The notes beneath the pieces were generated by a model. It searched no databases. It saw only the letters and a program-made list of their open reading frames with translations, and was not told where the DNA came from. Shown here piece after piece: positions 1-8,103 of a stretch of DNA of 64,000 bases. Origin of the DNA: Rhabdonatronobacter sediminivivens (GTDB taxonomy: Bacteria > Pseudomonadota > Alphaproteobacteria > Rhodobacterales > Rhodobacteraceae); assembly GCF_013415485.1 (NCBI RefSeq), contig NZ_JACBXS010000007.1:62001-126000 (forward strand), in the 5' to 3' direction. How positions within the stretch are numbered: the stretch's first letter is position 1; each line of letters begins with the position of its first letter. The position numbers and the translations under genes are program-made.

Positions 1-549
1 CAGCCGCTGTGGTTCGAAGAACCCATCCCCCCCGATGACCTGCCCGGCATGGCCCAGGTCGCCCGCGCGCTGCGCATCCCCATAGCCACCGGCGAACGTC
101 TGACCACCAAGGCCGAATTCGGCGCCGTCCTGCGCGCCGGTGCCGCCAGCATCCTGCAACCGGCCCTGGGCCGCGCAGGCGGCATTTGGGAGGTCAAGAA
201 GATCGCCGCCATGGCCGAGGTCTTTGGCGCGCAACTGGCCCCGCATCTTTACGCCGGCCCGGTGGAATGGGCGGCGAATGTGCACCTGGCCGCATCCATC
301 CCCAACCTGCTGATGATCGAATGCATCCAGACGGGGGGCGAATTCCACCGCCCCCTGATCGGCAACACCCTGCAGGTCGAAGACGGTTTTGTGACCCCGC
401 CAGACGCGCCCGGCCTGGGGATTTCCTTTGACGAAACCCTGGCGCGGGCGCACCCTTGCACGGACGAAGGGCTGCATCTGCAGATGCAGGAGGCGCCCTG
501 CGATTACACCAGGCAGAACAGTTTTGAAGGAGGTGCCCCCCGAGATTGA
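1..549 (+). CDS. Mandelate racemase/muconate lactonizing enzyme family protein (C-terminal part)
   Basis: The reading frame is open from base 1, so the 5' end lies outside the window; about 182 C-terminal residues are present. The visible WFEEP and ATGER motifs match the second and third metal-ligand strands of the enolase-superfamily barrel, and APHLYAGP matches the strand that carries a histidine in sugar-acid dehydratases and racemases. Members abstract a proton alpha to a carboxylate in Mg-dependent dehydrations, racemisations or cycloisomerisations. The substrate cannot be read from the fragment. It lies 143 bp upstream of an ABC importer for organic solutes in the same direction, so a shared catabolic role is possible but inferred. 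Confidence 0.85.
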   Translation, partial: QPLWFEEPIPPDDLPGMAQVARALRIPIATGERLTTKAEFGAVLRAGAASILQPALGRAGGIWEVKKIAAMAEVFGAQLAPHLYAGPVEWAANVHLAASIPNLLMIECIQTGGEFHRPLIGNTLQVEDGFVTPPDAPGLGISFDETLARAHPCTDEGLHLQMQEAPCDYTRQNSFEGGAPRD

Positions 550-574
550 CACCCGCCCCGCAGAACGGGGTTGT

Positions 575-595
575 AAAACGACATCATGTCGTTTT
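575..595. promoter_or_regulatory. 9-bp-arm palindrome upstream of the ABC importer
   Basis: AAAACGACA-TCA-TGTCGTTTT is a perfect dyad with 9-base arms and a 3-base centre. It lies about 100 bp upstream of the binding-protein gene. A second small dyad, CCCCG-CAGAA-CGGGG, sits just before it at 556-570. The compact palindrome looks like a binding site for a dimeric regulator (GntR or IclR type). The run of Ts after it means a weak terminator for the upstream gene cannot be excluded. Confidence 0.45.
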
Positions 596-692
596 TGATG
601 AAAAGCATGTCGCAGCACGCCCGTGAAACGGCGTGAAATGCAAGACCATGATGAACAAGTCAGGGCCGGAACGGTCGAAAAGACAGGGAGAA

Positions 693-2336
693 ATGACCAT
701 GACGCACAAGAAGCGCAAGGCAACCGAATTGCACCCCGCAGCACAGCTTTATGCCCGCGAATGCCATGAAGGCAAGCTGAGCCGGCGTGAGTTCCTGACC
801 CGCGCCACGGCGCTGGGGGTGACGGCGCCCGCCGCCTATGGCCTGCTGGGCCTGGCCGCGCCCGCAGCGCGCGCCGATACGCCGCAGATGGGCGGCAGTC
901 TGCGCATGCAGATGGACATCAAGGCCCAGCGTGATCCGCGCACCTGGGACTGGTCGGAACTGGCCAATGTCTGCCGCGGGTGGCTGGAATACCTGGTCAG
1001 CTATGAACGCGACGGATCGATCCAGCCCGTGCTGCTGGAAAGCTGGGAGGCGAATGAGGACGCCACCGTCTTTACCCTCAACGTGCGCCCCGGCGTGACC
1101 TGGAACAACGGCGATCCGTTCACCTCGGCGGATGTGGCGCATAATATCGAACGCTGGTGCGATGCCTCGGTCGAAGGCAACTCCATGGCCGGGCGGATGA
1201 GTTCGATCTCCGAGGATGGCGCGCTGCGCGAAGGTGCGATCGAGATCGTGGACGATCTGACCCTGCGGCTGCACCTGGCCAACCCCGATATCGCCATCAT
1301 TGCCAACATGTCGGACTATCCGGCCGCCGTGGTGCATCCGTCCTTTACCGGCGATGATCCGGTCGCAAATCCCATCGGCACCGGCCCGTATCGGCCCGTC
1401 AGCCATGACACCGGCATCGGCGCTGTGATCGAGCGCAACCCTGACCATACCTGGTGGAATGAGGGCAATGGCGCCTGGCTGGACCGGATCGAATTTGTCG
1501 ATCTGGGAACCGATCCCTCGGCCTGGGTGGCCGCCGCCGAAGGTGGCGAGATCGAGCTGACCTACCAGACCACGGGCGATTTCGTCGACATCTTCGCCGC
1601 CATTGGTATGCCCGAGTCCGAGGCGATCACCGCCGCGACCCTGGCCGTGCGCTTCAATCAGGAACAGGAGCCATACACCAACCGCAATGTGCGCCGCGCG
1701 CTGCAGATGGCGGTGGACAACGCGGTCGTCCTGGAACTGGGCTATGACGGGCGCGGGACCGAGGCCGAAAACCACCATGTCTGCCCGCTGCACCCCGAAT
1801 ATGCCGAGCTTCCACCGCTGACGGTCGATCCGGCCGCCGCGCGTGAGATGATCGAGGCCGAGGGTCTGGGCGATCACGAGTTCGAGCTGATCTCGATCGA
1901 TGACAACTGGCAGGCGGCCACATGCGATACTGTCGCGGCGCAGATACGAGCGGCCGGCATCAACATCCGCCGGACCATCCTGCCGGGCGCAACCTTCTGG
2001 AATGACTGGCTGAACTATCCGTTTTCATCGACGGAATGGAACATGCGCCCGCTGGGCGTGCAGGTTCTGAACCTGGCCTACCGCTCTGGCGAGGCCTGGA
2101 ACGAGGCCGGGTTCGCGAACGAGGAGTTCGACCGCCTGCTCGATCAGGCCAACGGGATCGCCGATGCGGACGAACGGCGCGAGGTCATGGCGCAGCTGCA
2201 ACAGATCATGCAGGACGAGGGCGTGCTGATTCAGCCCTATTGGCGCTCACTTTACCGCAACCTGCGTCCCAATGTGCATGGCGCTGAAATGCATCCGACA
2301 TTCGAGGTGCGTTACCACCACTACTGGAAATCGTGA
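693..2336 (+). CDS. ABC transporter substrate-binding protein, family 5 (peptide/opine type)
   Basis: Periplasmic solute receptor of about 547 residues, the usual size for the DppA/OppA class. The N-terminus carries SRREFLTRATALG followed by a hydrophobic stretch ending in APAARA, a twin-arginine-like signal. The mature part shows family features such as WEANEDATVFTLNVRPGVTW, IGTGPYRP and NRNVRRALQMAVD. A purine-rich AGGGAG at 685-690 sits directly before ATG 693, and another ATG follows at 699 with better spacing (8 nt); either could be used. It is the first gene of an importer operon with two permeases and a fused ATPase. The ligand is unknown; peptides, opines or sugar-acid derivatives are all possible. 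Confidence 0.92.
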   Translation: MTMTHKKRKATELHPAAQLYARECHEGKLSRREFLTRATALGVTAPAAYGLLGLAAPAARADTPQMGGSLRMQMDIKAQRDPRTWDWSELANVCRGWLEYLVSYERDGSIQPVLLESWEANEDATVFTLNVRPGVTWNNGDPFTSADVAHNIERWCDASVEGNSMAGRMSSISEDGALREGAIEIVDDLTLRLHLANPDIAIIANMSDYPAAVVHPSFTGDDPVANPIGTGPYRPVSHDTGIGAVIERNPDHTWWNEGNGAWLDRIEFVDLGTDPSAWVAAAEGGEIELTYQTTGDFVDIFAAIGMPESEAITAATLAVRFNQEQEPYTNRNVRRALQMAVDNAVVLELGYDGRGTEAENHHVCPLHPEYAELPPLTVDPAAAREMIEAEGLGDHEFELISIDDNWQAATCDTVAAQIRAAGINIRRTILPGATFWNDWLNYPFSSTEWNMRPLGVQVLNLAYRSGEAWNEAGFANEEFDRLLDQANGIADADERREVMAQLQQIMQDEGVLIQPYWRSLYRNLRPNVHGAEMHPTFEVRYHHYWKS

Positions 2337-2345
2337 TGTCGCACG

Positions 2346-2371
2346 GGCCGGGCGCTGCAGGGCGCCCGGCC
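2346..2371 (+). promoter_or_regulatory. Strong intercistronic hairpin between binding protein and permease
   Basis: GGCCGGGCGC at 2346-2355 and GCGCCCGGCC at 2362-2371 form a perfect 10-bp stem with a 6-base loop, directly after the binding-protein stop. No T-run follows at once. Such hairpins in ABC operons commonly protect the upstream message and reduce read-through, giving more receptor than permease; that role here is inferred. Confidence 0.6.
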
Positions 2372-2443
2372 TGATGCCTTTTCAGCCCCGGTACGGAAGC
2401 GGCGCCATTTCGGCCGCTTTCCCGCCCAGCCACCGGAGTCGCC

Positions 2444-3535
2444 ATGCTGTTGTTCCTGCTGCGCCGTATCGGCGTCATGTTGCTGACCGCGCTGTGCCTG
2501 ACCTTCGTTGTCTTCTACCTGACCAACCTGCCCGCCAAGCTGGAAACCCTGGCCAAGACCCAGGCCGGGTCACGCATCTCCGATGCCGAGGTGGCCAGTT
2601 GGCTGGAGCGCAACGGCTACGCCCGGCCCATGGTGGTGCGCTATGGCGAATGGCTGGGCGTGGTGCCGGGCTGGACACGCGCCGATGCCGAAGGCACTGT
2701 TACCGGGCGCTGTTACCGGCTGGCCGCGGTTGAGGGCGAGGCCTATGTCCCCGAACGCTGCGGGCTGCTGCAGGGCTATTGGGGCAACTCCACCCGCTTT
2801 CGCGCGCCGGTGTCGGATGTGATCACCGCGCGCCTGGGCGCCACGGGGATGCTGATGGCCTGGGTGCTGATCGTCATGGTGCCGATGGCGCTGGTCGTCG
2901 GGGTCATGGCGGGCATGCGTGAGGGGTCACGCACCGACCGATCGCTCTCGACATTCGCCATCGCCTCGACCGCCACGCCGGAATATGTCTCGGGGGTGTT
3001 CCTGATCGCGCTCTTGGCGTCATCGACGGTGGGGCTGTCGCCGCTCCTGTCCAGTTGGGGCTGGATTGACGGGCCGGTGCTGTTTCAGGGCAACGCACGC
3101 TCCGCCATGGAGCAGATCACTTTCTGGAATTTCGCGCTGCCGGTCATGACCATCGCGCTTTACGGCATGGGGTATATCGCGCGGATCACCCGCGCCTCGA
3201 TGACCGAGGTGATGACCCAGCAATACATCCGCACCGCGCGGCTCAAGGGCGTCAGTTTCACCAATATCGTTCTGCGCCACGCGCTGCGAAACGCCCTGAT
3301 CGCGCCCTTCACGGTGATCATGCTGCAGATCCCCTGGCTGCTCAACGGTGTCGTGGTGGTCGAGGTGCTGTTCTCCTATCCCGGCTTTGGCTGGACCCTG
3401 TTCGAAGCGGCGGTGAACAATGACATCGAACTGCTGCTGGCGGCGTCGGTGGTGGCGGTTGTGGTGGTGCTTTTGACGCAGCTGATCTCGGATGTGGGCT
3501 ATGTCTGGCTCAATCCGCGGATCCGGATTTCCTGA
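2444..3535 (+). CDS. ABC transporter permease (DppB-like)
   Basis: Inner-membrane permease of 363 residues. The first transmembrane helix is at the N-terminus (LLFLLRRIGVMLLTALCLTFVVFYL). A long periplasmic segment follows, then five further hydrophobic segments. The cytoplasmic coupling (EAA) loop reads QYIRTARLKGVSFTNIVLRHALRNAL, typical of the BPD_transp_1 family. The extra periplasmic insert (residues about 30-115) is longer than in classic DppB and includes two cysteines. It pairs with the next permease to form the membrane channel for the binding protein encoded upstream. Confidence 0.92.
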   Translation: MLLFLLRRIGVMLLTALCLTFVVFYLTNLPAKLETLAKTQAGSRISDAEVASWLERNGYARPMVVRYGEWLGVVPGWTRADAEGTVTGRCYRLAAVEGEAYVPERCGLLQGYWGNSTRFRAPVSDVITARLGATGMLMAWVLIVMVPMALVVGVMAGMREGSRTDRSLSTFAIASTATPEYVSGVFLIALLASSTVGLSPLLSSWGWIDGPVLFQGNARSAMEQITFWNFALPVMTIALYGMGYIARITRASMTEVMTQQYIRTARLKGVSFTNIVLRHALRNALIAPFTVIMLQIPWLLNGVVVVEVLFSYPGFGWTLFEAAVNNDIELLLAASVVAVVVVLLTQLISDVGYVWLNPRIRIS

Positions 3536-3547
3536 AGGGGCCGCGCG

Positions 3548-4708
3548 ATGGAAGAACTCGGTTGGCTTGCAATCTTCGGGCGGATGGCGGTGCAGTTCCT
3601 GCCGGTCTGGGTGGCGATGGCGCTGGTCTTTGGCCTGTCCATCACCTGGCGGCGCCGCCTGGGGCTGTATGGAAAGCTGTTCGACTCCACGATCGGCATG
3701 ATCGGCTTCGGAATTGTCATCTTCTGGCTGTTCACGGCGGTCTTTGCCGATCTGATCATCACCCATGACCCGCTGGCGCAGGTTTCCCAGATGCGCAACG
3801 TGGTGCCGGGCACGCCGCTGCCCAACCCGGACGGCCGGTATGAATACTACCTGCTGGGGGGCGACAGCATCGCGCGAGATGTGTTCTCGCGCATGGTGAT
3901 GGGCGCGCGCGAGGTGCTGCGCATCGCCCCCTTCGCGGCCATGATTTCCTTCATGATCGGCATCGCGCTGGGCCTGCCGGCGGGCTATTTCGGGGGGCGA
4001 CTGGACACGGGCCTGACCTTCGTGGCCAATCTGGTGCTGGCCTTCCCGGTCATCCTGCTGTTCTTCCTGCTGGTGGCGCCGGAAATCCAGTTCACGCTGA
4101 TCCCCACGGTCATGGCCGGGGTCCTGTTCCTGGTGCCCATCCTGTTCCTGATGGTACTGCTGAACGCGCGCTTCTTCACCCAGCCGGGCAAGCGCAACCT
4201 CTATGTGGGCGGGGTGCTGGTGTTCGGGCTCTGGGCCTATTCGGGGCTGGCCTTCAATGCCGATCCGCTGGGCTTCTGGGGGATTTCGCCCAATATCCTG
4301 AACGTCTTTGTGGCGGTGGTTTTCGTCAACGCCCCCACCGTGTTCCGGATCGTGCGCGGCATCACGCTGGACATCAAGACCCGCGATTATGTCGCCGCCG
4401 CCCAGACCCGGGGCGAGGGGCCGTGGTATATCATGATGTGGGAGATCCTGCCCAATGCCCGCGGCCCGCTGATCGTCGATTTCTGCCTGCGCATCGGCTA
4501 CACCACCATCCTGCTGGGCACGCTGGGGTTCTTTGGCCTGGGCGTCAGCCCCGAAAGCCCGGATTGGGGCTCCACCATCAATGATGGCCGCCGCCTGCTG
4601 ACCGTTTATCCCCATCCCGCGCTGGTCCCGGCGTTCTCGCTCATGAGCCTGGTGCTGGGCCTCAACCTGCTGGCCGATGGCCTGCGCGAAGAGAGTTTGA
4701 AGGACTGA
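3548..4708 (+). CDS. ABC transporter permease (DppC-like)
   Basis: Second permease of the importer, 386 residues, starting 12 bp after the first permease. It has an N-terminal membrane segment, the DppC-type stretch YLLGGDSIARDVFSRMVMGAR, and an EAA loop RDYVAAAQTRGEGPWYIMMWEILPNAR. An additional hydrophobic block (residues about 195-240) makes it longer than ordinary DppC. Its stop at 4706-4708 is preceded by AAGGA, which now serves as ribosome site for the inserted gene that follows three bases later. Confidence 0.92.
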   Translation: MEELGWLAIFGRMAVQFLPVWVAMALVFGLSITWRRRLGLYGKLFDSTIGMIGFGIVIFWLFTAVFADLIITHDPLAQVSQMRNVVPGTPLPNPDGRYEYYLLGGDSIARDVFSRMVMGAREVLRIAPFAAMISFMIGIALGLPAGYFGGRLDTGLTFVANLVLAFPVILLFFLLVAPEIQFTLIPTVMAGVLFLVPILFLMVLLNARFFTQPGKRNLYVGGVLVFGLWAYSGLAFNADPLGFWGISPNILNVFVAVVFVNAPTVFRIVRGITLDIKTRDYVAAAQTRGEGPWYIMMWEILPNARGPLIVDFCLRIGYTTILLGTLGFFGLGVSPESPDWGSTINDGRRLLTVYPHPALVPAFSLMSLVLGLNLLADGLREESLKD

Positions 4709-4711
4709 AAC

Positions 4712-5191
4712 ATGAATAATTGCGCTTATCGAGAAGCAGATAATAAAGAGTTAAAAAAGATTGTGTTCATGGGAGCTTGTCCGGGAATAAATGAGGGCAA
4801 GGAACAAAGACCGTTTTCTCAATACGGTCGAGCGGGATTATCTCTACGGGTACTTGTCAGTGTTCTCAGCAAGATGAAAAGTGATCTTTTCACTTCAGGT
4901 CGTTTAGACGACTACACTTTGGCAAATGCTCATCAAAAAATTAGGCGAACCGGGACTCCCACTCTCGGGGAGATCAATGACGAAGGAAATAAGGCGCGTC
5001 TCCGTAAGATACTGGCTGGCGATGGCATAGTGGTTGTTGCGATGGGTAAAGATGCGGCAGAAGCCAGTAGACGTGTTGAAGTGGAGCCTAGATTTCTTTT
5101 TCCTCACCCAACCTCCCGCAAGGTAAACAAGCCGAAAAGGGGATCTTGGCAAGCGAACTGGGAGTATTGGGTTGGCGAGGCGATAAAATGA
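4712..5191 (+). CDS. Uracil-DNA-glycosylase-superfamily-like protein, probable horizontal insertion
   Basis: Predicted 159-residue protein. Near the N-terminus GACPGINEG (residues 21-29) resembles the water-activating GEAPG/GINPG motif of uracil-DNA glycosylases, and HPTSRK (about 132-137) resembles the HPS DNA-intercalation motif. The four cysteines of iron-sulfur family 4 enzymes are missing. The gene is far AT-richer than its neighbours: bases 4741-4800 contain 22 G/C of 60. It splits the importer operon: its ATG follows the permease stop by 3 bp, and its TGA overlaps the next ATG (ATGA). ATGA flanks both ends of the insert (4712-4715 and 5188-5191). Real glycosylase activity is not proven; a nucleotide- or DNA-binding relative is possible. 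Confidence 0.75.
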   Translation: MNNCAYREADNKELKKIVFMGACPGINEGKEQRPFSQYGRAGLSLRVLVSVLSKMKSDLFTSGRLDDYTLANAHQKIRRTGTPTLGEINDEGNKARLRKILAGDGIVVVAMGKDAAEASRRVEVEPRFLFPHPTSRKVNKPKRGSWQANWEYWVGEAIK

Positions 5192-7272
5192 CCGAATGGG
5201 ACCCATCGAAACCGATCCTCGAGATCGAGAACCTCTCCATCTCCTTCTTCACCCGGCTGCGCGAGATTCCGGCGGTGATGGATTTCTCCTGCACCGTCAT
5301 GCCGGGCGAGGCGATGGGGCTGGTGGGCGAATCCGGCTGCGGCAAATCCACGGTCGCGCTGGGGGTGATGCGCGATCTGGGCGTCAACGGGCGCATCGTC
5401 GGCGGCTCCATCCGCTTCAAGGGGCAGGACCTGACCACCATGAGCCTTGACGGGCTGCGCAAGCTGCGGGGCTCGGAAATCGCCATGATCTATCAGGAGC
5501 CCATGGCCTCGCTCAATCCGGCGATGAAGGTGGGGCGGCAGTTGATCGAAGTGCCGATGATCCATCGCGGCGCCTCGGCCGCCGAGGCCCGGGCGCAGGC
5601 GCGCGCGCTGGTAGAGGATGTGCGCCTGCCGGACCCGGACCGCATCCTCGATGCCTATCCGCACCAGCTTTCGGGCGGCCAGCAGCAGCGGATCGTCATT
5701 GCCATGGCGCTGATGGCGAACCCCGCGCTTCTGATCCTGGATGAACCCACCACCGCGCTGGATGTGACGGTCGAGGCCGGGATCGTCGATCTGGTCAAGG
5801 ACCTGGGCCGCAAATACGGCACCTCGATGCTGTTCATCAGCCATAACCTTGGTCTGATCATGGAGACCTGCAACCGTCTCTGCGTGATGTATTCCGGCGA
5901 GGCGGTTGAGTCCGGCAACATCACCGATGTGTTCAACAAGATGCGCCACCCCTATACCCAGGCGCTGTTCCGGGCGATCCCGTTGCCGGGCGCCGACAAG
6001 AACGCCCGCCCCTTGCGCGCCATTCCGGGCAATTTCCCGCTGCCCCATGAACGCCCGCCGGGCTGCAATTTCGGCCCCCGCTGCGATTATTTCCAGCAAG
6101 GGCTGTGCGATGCGCGCGACATCCCCATGGCCCCGGTCGAAGGTGATGACCGCCATGAAAGCCGCTGCCTGCGGTTCGATGAAATCGACTGGGCCGCCAA
6201 ATGGAAGCCTGAAAAAGAGGTCGAGGCCTCGCAGGTGGGCGAGGTTGTGTTGCGCATGGATGACGTGCGCAAATATTACGAGGTTGCGGCCTCGGCCCTG
6301 TTTTCGGGCGGGGATACCAAGGTGGTCAAGGCCAACGAAACCCTCAGCTTCGATGCACGCGCGGGCGAGACGCTTGCGATTGTGGGCGAATCGGGGTGCG
6401 GCAAATCCACCTTCGCCAAGGTGCTGATGGGGCTGGAGACCGCCACCGCCGGCAAGATCATGCTGTTTGATGAAAACGTCCAGTCCACGCCGATCCAGAT
6501 GCGCAACACCGATACGGTGTCATCGCTGCAGATGGTGTTTCAGAACCCGTTTGACACGCTGAACCCGTCGATGACCGTGGGCGCGCAGATCATTCGCGCG
6601 CTGGAGATATTCAAGGTGGGCAAGAACACTGCCGAGCGTCGGCAGCGGATGCTGGAACTGCTGGACCTGGTGAAACTGCCGCGCGAATTCGCCGAGCGGA
6701 TGCCGCGCCAGCTCTCGGGCGGGCAGAAGCAGCGCGTGGGCATTGCGCGCGCATTCGCGGGGGATGCCAAGGTCGTGGTGGCGGATGAACCCGTCTCGGC
6801 GCTGGATGTGTCGGTGCAGGCGGCGGTGACCGAACTGCTGATGGAAATCCAGCGCAAGAATCACACCACACTGCTGTTCATCAGCCATGACCTGTCCATC
6901 GTGCGTTACCTGTCGGACCGGGTGATGGTGATGTATCTGGGCCATGTGGTGGAACTTGGCACCACCGATCAGGTCTTTGCGCCCCCCTACCACCCCTATA
7001 CCGAGGCGCTGCTGTCGGCCGTGCCCATTGCCGACACCACAGTGGAAAAACGGCGGATCGTGCTGGAAGGGGATATTCCCAGCGCCATGAATCCGCCTTC
7101 GGGCTGTCCCTTCCAGACCCGTTGCGGCTGGAAATCCAGCGTGCCTGGAAACCTGTGCGAAACCGAAGTGCCGCCCATGGTCACGGTCGCCGAAGGGCAC
7201 CAGTTGAAATGCCATCTGGCCGAGGACATCCTGCGCAGGATGGAGCCGGTGTTCAACTTCGCCGCGGAATAG
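5188..7272 (+). CDS. Fused double ATP-binding protein of peptide-type ABC transporter (DppD-DppF fusion)
   Basis: 694-residue protein with two complete nucleotide-binding domains. The first has GESGCGKST, LSGGQQQR and LLILDEPTTALD. The second has GESGCGKST, LSGGQKQR and VVVADEPVSALD. Each ends with a cysteine-containing oligopeptide-transporter C-terminal segment (GCNFGPRCDYF and GCPFQTRCGW). It energises the two permeases upstream. I chose ATG 5188 because MTEWDPSKPILEIENLS begins the domain normally. The same frame is open upstream to 5146, but that part lies inside the inserted gene. The start overlaps the preceding stop by four bases, so translation now depends on the inserted gene. Confidence 0.95.
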   Translation: MTEWDPSKPILEIENLSISFFTRLREIPAVMDFSCTVMPGEAMGLVGESGCGKSTVALGVMRDLGVNGRIVGGSIRFKGQDLTTMSLDGLRKLRGSEIAMIYQEPMASLNPAMKVGRQLIEVPMIHRGASAAEARAQARALVEDVRLPDPDRILDAYPHQLSGGQQQRIVIAMALMANPALLILDEPTTALDVTVEAGIVDLVKDLGRKYGTSMLFISHNLGLIMETCNRLCVMYSGEAVESGNITDVFNKMRHPYTQALFRAIPLPGADKNARPLRAIPGNFPLPHERPPGCNFGPRCDYFQQGLCDARDIPMAPVEGDDRHESRCLRFDEIDWAAKWKPEKEVEASQVGEVVLRMDDVRKYYEVAASALFSGGDTKVVKANETLSFDARAGETLAIVGESGCGKSTFAKVLMGLETATAGKIMLFDENVQSTPIQMRNTDTVSSLQMVFQNPFDTLNPSMTVGAQIIRALEIFKVGKNTAERRQRMLELLDLVKLPREFAERMPRQLSGGQKQRVGIARAFAGDAKVVVADEPVSALDVSVQAAVTELLMEIQRKNHTTLLFISHDLSIVRYLSDRVMVMYLGHVVELGTTDQVFAPPYHPYTEALLSAVPIADTTVEKRRIVLEGDIPSAMNPPSGCPFQTRCGWKSSVPGNLCETEVPPMVTVAEGHQLKCHLAEDILRRMEPVFNFAAE

Positions 7273-7279
7273 GTCCGGG

Positions 7280-7741
7280 TCAGGCGCCGACCTGGCAGCT
7301 TCCATCCTGTGCATGTTGCAGCCGCAGCGCCGCCTGACGGGCAAAATCCCGGGTCAGCGCCTTGCGCCGTGACGGGGCAAGCGGGGTTTCGGGGGCCATG
7401 CGGATCACCTCGGCGCCATAGTCATCCGCCAGGATCAGCCCGGTGTCCTCGGGCAGCAGGTCCTGGGGGAAATCGGCCGCGACCGCCCAGAAGTACCGGT
7501 CGCACCACTCCAGATAGCCCTGCCATTTGCGGTCTGCGGTGAAATCGGCGCGGCTGGATTTGCATTCGACCACCCAGACCTCTCCCTTCGGTCCCAGAGC
7601 GATCACATCCACCCGCAACCCGCGCGCGGGTACGTATTCGCACAGGCTGGCAAAGCCGCGCTCCAACAGATGCCGGGTCACGCCGCGCGCAAGGCGCTGG
7701 CCGGGGGCACGTTGGGGCAGGGGGGCGATCATGCCGCGCAT
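7280..7741 (-). CDS. mmcB: MmcB family DNA repair protein (putative PD-(D/E)XK nuclease)
   Basis: About 153 residues. The core RVDVIALGPKGEVWVVECKSSRADF contains the Asp and the ECKSS (E-x-K) pattern of PD-(D/E)XK nucleases, followed by KWQGYLEWCDRYFWAV, characteristic of MmcB. In Caulobacter, mmcB is damage-inducible and supports repair of mitomycin C lesions. ATG 7741 and ATG 7732 are both possible starts; neither has a strong ribosome site, and a TTG at 7750 is less likely. It faces the ABC operon tail to tail, with only 7 bp between stops, and is divergent from a probable 6S RNA. Confidence 0.88.
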   Translation of the reverse strand: MRGMIAPLPQRAPGQRLARGVTRHLLERGFASLCEYVPARGLRVDVIALGPKGEVWVVECKSSRADFTADRKWQGYLEWCDRYFWAVAADFPQDLLPEDTGLILADDYGAEVIRMAPETPLAPSRRKALTRDFARQAALRLQHAQDGSCQVGA

Positions 7742-7762
7742 TATGAACAAAACAGAAACAAA

Positions 7763-7799
7763 TGCAAGTCTTGCACGCGGCCCGCGCGCGCCCTATCTG
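7763..7799 (+). promoter_or_regulatory. Predicted promoter of the 6S-like RNA with overlapping palindrome
   Basis: TTGCAC at 7771-7776 and TATCTG at 7794-7799 are separated by 17 bp, a fair sigma-70-type pair. The predicted start (about 7805-7807) coincides with the first base of the RNA's closing stem. TGCAAG-T-CTTGCA (7763-7775), a perfect palindrome, overlaps the -35 region and lies 22 bp upstream of mmcB on the other strand, so it could be an operator for either gene. Confidence 0.45.
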
Positions 7800-7804
7800 A
7801 TGGG

Positions 7805-7970
7805 CAGGCGGGTTCTGCTCTTCGCGTGTGCGGTCCTTTTCCAGTGGCCGATAAGCATTTCCGAGGGAGCTGGCTCTGGCGGGGTCTTGGCCTCGTTATC
7901 TGGCGCCCACCTGTAAATACAGGCTCTCGGGAAAATCACACCGCCACGGTCGCTGCGGGCCCGCCGCATT
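7805..7970 (+). ncRNA. ssrS: Probable 6S RNA
   Basis: No protein frame is convincing here, but the sequence folds like a 6S RNA of about 165 nt. A closing stem pairs GGCGGG (7807-7812) with CCCGCC (7960-7965). An inner stem pairs TTTTCC (7837-7842) with GGAAAA (7930-7935). A long apical arm pairs GATAA (7850-7854) with TTATC (7896-7900) and CGAGG (7862-7866) with CCTCG (7891-7895). The 3' side of the central bubble carries the small hairpin CCTGTA-AA-TACAGG (7910-7923). 6S RNA mimics an open promoter and sequesters sigma-70 RNA polymerase. The identification rests on hand-folding and a fitting promoter, not on a covariance-model hit. Confidence 0.6.
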
Positions 7971-8103
7971 ATCCCGCCCCGTGGACACCCCCCAGGAAAA
8001 GGGCATGGCCCTGTGGCCGCTGCGCGCCATACCACCGCCATGCCCGTTGATGCACTGGGATTTCAGGCGGGCGTATCCTGCCCGCCTGCTGTCGCCGGTC
8101 GCC

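Noticed and set aside
5146-5187. Upstream start for the fused ATPase at 5146
   Set aside because: The extra 14 residues come from the inserted gene's DNA; ATG 5188 gives the normal family N-terminus.
4712-5191. Insertion-sequence origin of the AT-rich insert
   Set aside because: There is no transposase and there are no terminal inverted repeats; the only flanking repeat is the 4-base ATGA, which could also be coincidence.
4712-5191. Family 4 (iron-sulfur) uracil-DNA glycosylase
   Set aside because: The four cluster cysteines are missing; only two cysteines occur.
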